Below, piece by piece: positions 5,877-7,261 of a stretch of 7,261 bases of DNA. The DNA comes from an uncultured Oscillospiraceae bacterium (lineage in GTDB: Bacteria > Bacillota > Clostridia > Oscillospirales > Ruminococcaceae): assembly GCA_934232845.1 (NCBI GenBank), contig CAKQGD010000071.1:1-7261 (forward strand). The letters are read 5' to 3'. Positions within the stretch are counted from its first letter, which is position 1; each line of letters opens with the position of its first letter. The translations under genes were made by a program, and so were the position numbers. Below the pieces are notes generated by a model, which saw nothing but the letters and a program-made list of their open reading frames with translations, was not told the origin of the DNA and searched no databases.

Positions 5877-6755
5877 TCAGTTTGCCTTGACCGCCAGAAC
5901 ATATCCCACGCCGGGCGGCGCCTGCATGAAATGCTCCGGGCTGCAGCGGTTGTAAGCCGAGAAAAATTGCTTTGTCATCTCCTTATCATCCAGATGCTCA
6001 TAAATCAGAAAGCCGCATTCCTGCAGGAGCCGTTCCAGTTCCAAGGCGGAATACCGCGCTTTCATCGGTTCCCCGGCGGCCTGTGCCAGGATTTGATTTG
6101 TCTCTGCCTCCCTGCCGCCGTCTGCCGACGGATAATCAAAACAGATGGCCGATCCCGCCGGTATGATGTCCGAGGCGGCCCGCAGCAGCCTTTTGAATTC
6201 CTCTTTGCTGAGGTAATAGCTGATGCCGAGCAGACTTCCGAAGGATTTCTCCCGCGGGTGAAAGCCCGCCTGCGTCAGAAGGTCCGGCCACGTGTTCTGC
6301 GCAAGGCTGCAGGGAACGAATACGGCGTTCGTTTTCAGATTGCAGGCCTTTAGCCGCCGTTTTTTGTCCGCCAGCATTTCGGGAAGATCCAGCTCGAAAA
6401 CGGCAAACGCGCTGTCACGGTTTCTGACGCAGAAGGTGTCGAGGCCCGCCGCAAATAAAACACACTGCCTGCACCCCAGACGTTTTTCGTTTTCCATGCT
6501 TTTTTCACAGAAAGCGCTCCTTGCAAGCACGGAAGGGGAGAGCCGCCTGTCCGCAATCAAACGCAGCCCCTCCTCTGCGGAGCCCTGAAATTCTGGGAAA
6601 AAGAAACGGATCCCGTTCATCATGCTCCGTGCAATTTCGTCATATTCTTTCCCCAAAAGCGCTTCTGCGGCAGAATCGGTGAAAATGCAGGTCCGATTCT
6701 GTTTGTAATGATAGGCCCTTGCAAAACAGCTCACCTTTGCGGTCATATGATCCAC
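5877..6755 (-). CDS. Class I SAM-dependent methyltransferase, leucine carboxyl methyltransferase-like
   Basis: This 292-residue enzyme resembles the LCMT/putative O-methyltransferase family, whose bacterial members often methylate carboxyl groups of natural-product or small-molecule substrates. Features are an N-terminal RAYHYKQ segment (13-19) in the usual R-A position, ARSAFCEK (78-85) in the place of the aRt-x-f-D motif, the SAM-binding loop VLFAAGLDT (99-107), the acidic strand end FELDLPE (120-126) with the ribose-binding acid, LGISYYL (176-182) matching the lGv-YL motif, and ICFDYPS (204-210). The start is a GTG at 6755 preceded by AAAGGAGGA at 7 bases. An ATG three codons inside is less well placed. 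A possible weak promoter on this strand is TTGTAT (6818-6813), a 17-base spacer and TATTTC (6795-6790). No biosynthetic genes accompany it, so the substrate is unknown. It has more AT-rich codons than its neighbours, which may indicate acquisition. Confidence 0.85.
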   Translation of the reverse strand: MDHMTAKVSCFARAYHYKQNRTCIFTDSAAEALLGKEYDEIARSMMNGIRFFFPEFQGSAEEGLRLIADRRLSPSVLARSAFCEKSMENEKRLGCRQCVLFAAGLDTFCVRNRDSAFAVFELDLPEMLADKKRRLKACNLKTNAVFVPCSLAQNTWPDLLTQAGFHPREKSFGSLLGISYYLSKEEFKRLLRAASDIIPAGSAICFDYPSADGGREAETNQILAQAAGEPMKARYSALELERLLQECGFLIYEHLDDKEMTKQFFSAYNRCSPEHFMQAPPGVGYVLAVKAN

Positions 6756-6821
6756 GATAGTTCCTCCTTTTTAGATAGGCGCTCCATATGAAATACACCC
6801 CGCGGAGGGAAAATACAAGTC

Positions 6822-6850
6822 TTGAATAAAAACGGAAAATGTGGTAATAT
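6822..6850 (+). promoter_or_regulatory. Well-formed promoter without a downstream gene
   Basis: TTGAAT (6822-6827), a 17-base spacer and TAATAT (6845-6850) point away from the methyltransferase gene. A terminator hairpin begins only 9 bases after the -10 element, so any transcript would be about 30 bases long unless it reads through. Confidence 0.6.
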
Positions 6851-6858
6851 AAGAGCGT

Positions 6859-6887
6859 CGAAGGAAGAAAATTTCCTTCGTTTTTTT
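6859..6887 (+). terminator. Rho-independent terminator directly after a promoter
   Basis: CGAAGGAA (6859-6866) pairs with TTCCTTCG (6873-6880) around the loop GAAAAT and is followed by seven T (6881-6887), one G and five more T. The T run is only on the plus-strand side, so it acts on rightward transcription. Confidence 0.8.
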
Positions 6888-6939
6888 GTTTTTGAACACC
6901 GAAAGCGGCGCTTGACATGGCGGGAGCCGCCGCCGCGGA

Positions 6940-7016
6940 CAGGCGATAATTTTACAAAAGACAAAAAGAAAAAGGGGTAAATCGAAAGATTTACCCCTTT
7001 TTGAAAACGATTTCTT
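6940..7016. repeat. Direct repeat copy 1 (at least 77 bp, identical to 7185-7261)
   Basis: Positions 6940-7016 match 7185-7261 base for base, an offset of 245. A less perfect match extends left to 6919 (GGCGGGAGCCGCC shared, then a 3-base indel and one substitution). The right limit is unknown because copy 2 is cut by the window end. The element holds a TAA, an A-rich stretch and a perfect 15-bp hairpin. Confidence 0.95.
6969..7002. terminator. Symmetric hairpin with GAAA tetraloop inside repeat copy 1
   Basis: AAAAAGGGGTAAATC (6969-6983) pairs perfectly with GATTTACCCCTTTTT (6988-7002) across a GAAA loop closed by C-G. T5 ends the element on both strands, so it could terminate transcription in either direction. 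Confidence 0.75.
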
Positions 7017-7184
7017 CTCCGGCGAAACGCGCCGGGGGATTTTTAAGCTTTAAAAAACGGCGTTTAGTCCTGTGCGGCAGAATTGGCGGGCGTCTGTCCG
7101 GCCGGTTTCGGGCGGTGGCGCACGCCTCCCCTGCGGTGACGGCGGCGCGGGCTTCGGCTGCGCCTCGGCGGGAGCCGCCGCGGG

Positions 7185-7261
7185 CAGGCGATAATTTTAC
7201 AAAAGACAAAAAGAAAAAGGGGTAAATCGAAAGATTTACCCCTTTTTGAAAACGATTTCTT
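7185..7261. repeat. Direct repeat copy 2 (truncated by window end)
   Basis: Identical to 6940-7016 as far as the window goes. It is preceded from 7167 by GGCGGGAGCCGCC, the same GC-rich left part as copy 1. Whether further copies follow cannot be seen. Confidence 0.95.
7214..7247. terminator. Symmetric hairpin with GAAA tetraloop inside repeat copy 2
   Basis: This is the same 15-bp stem and GAAA loop as at 6969-7002, with arms 7214-7228 and 7233-7247. It starts 20 bases after a plus-strand TAA at 7192-7194, a normal gene-to-terminator distance. Confidence 0.75.

Larger units (their letters stand above)
6756..7261. other. Gene-poor region of about 500 bp with regulatory-like and repeated elements
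   Basis: No open frame here has a convincing start, ribosome binding site and codon pattern. Its content is the methyltransferase upstream region, a plus-strand promoter at 6822-6850 that meets a terminator at 6859-6887, two copies of an identical hairpin-bearing element (6940-7016 and 7185-7261), and a GC-rich spacer (7017-7184) with a small CCGGCG/CGCCGG hairpin at 7019-7035 followed by T5 at 7040-7044. On the plus strand both copies are preceded by a short frame ending AGAAA..RR and TAA, as if each were the 3' end of a lost gene. Confidence 0.6.

Noticed and set aside
7064..7261. Minus-strand open frame running in from the right edge and ending at TAA 7066-7064
   Set aside because: It passes through the repeat hairpin, is Arg/Pro-rich in low-complexity fashion and changes character by frame; coding is unlikely.
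6940..7261. Integron attC sites or CRISPR repeats
   Set aside because: No RYYYAAC/GTTRRRY core sites, and only two long copies at 245-bp spacing, which does not fit either system.

Overview
The window looks like chromosomal DNA of a GC-rich, endospore-forming member of the Clostridia, plausibly an Oscillospiraceae-like or Christensenellales-like gut anaerobe. The evidence is strong AGGAGG-type ribosome binding sites, a clostridial 2[4Fe-4S] ferredoxin, a DegV protein, and a gene pair matching the Bacillus spore germination genes cwlJ and gerQ. The taxon is an inference from gene content and base composition; no rRNA or other phylogenetic marker is present.

Layout, left to right. (1) Positions 1-859, minus strand: the N-terminal 286 codons of a protein of unknown function. 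Its visible C-terminal half is ten 13-residue (39 bp) tandem repeats running off the left edge. (2) Divergent from it, positions 964-1718: a CwlJ-type cortex-lytic hydrolase followed closely by a GerQ-like spore protein, then a strong hairpin. An 11-base G tract sits just before the cwlJ start. (3) Positions 1860-2885: a near-consensus promoter and an orphan lipoprotein of the iron/cobalamin substrate-binding family, with no permease or ATPase gene beside it. (4) Positions 2993-3272: a complete small transcription unit for a 56-residue ferredoxin with promoter, ribosome binding site and terminator. (5) Positions 3350-4797: rsmI (16S rRNA 2'-O-methyltransferase), overlapping by 4 bases a 200-residue protein I do not recognise. 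(6) Positions 4836-5804: a promoter, a DegV-family fatty-acid-binding protein and a very long terminator hairpin that may serve both flanking convergent genes. (7) Positions 5877-6755, minus strand: an orphan SAM-dependent methyltransferase of the leucine carboxyl methyltransferase type. (8) Positions 6756-7261: about 500 bp with no convincing gene. It holds a well-formed promoter that runs almost at once into a terminator, then two copies, 245 bp apart, of an identical element of at least 77 bp that contains a perfect 15-bp hairpin. The second copy runs off the right edge.

Most genes are housekeeping or sporulation functions in independent short units. I find no clear defence system, transposase, CRISPR array or RNA gene. 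The least explained parts are the 39-bp repeat array, the G tract before cwlJ, the unknown partner of rsmI, and the repeated terminator-like elements at the right end.
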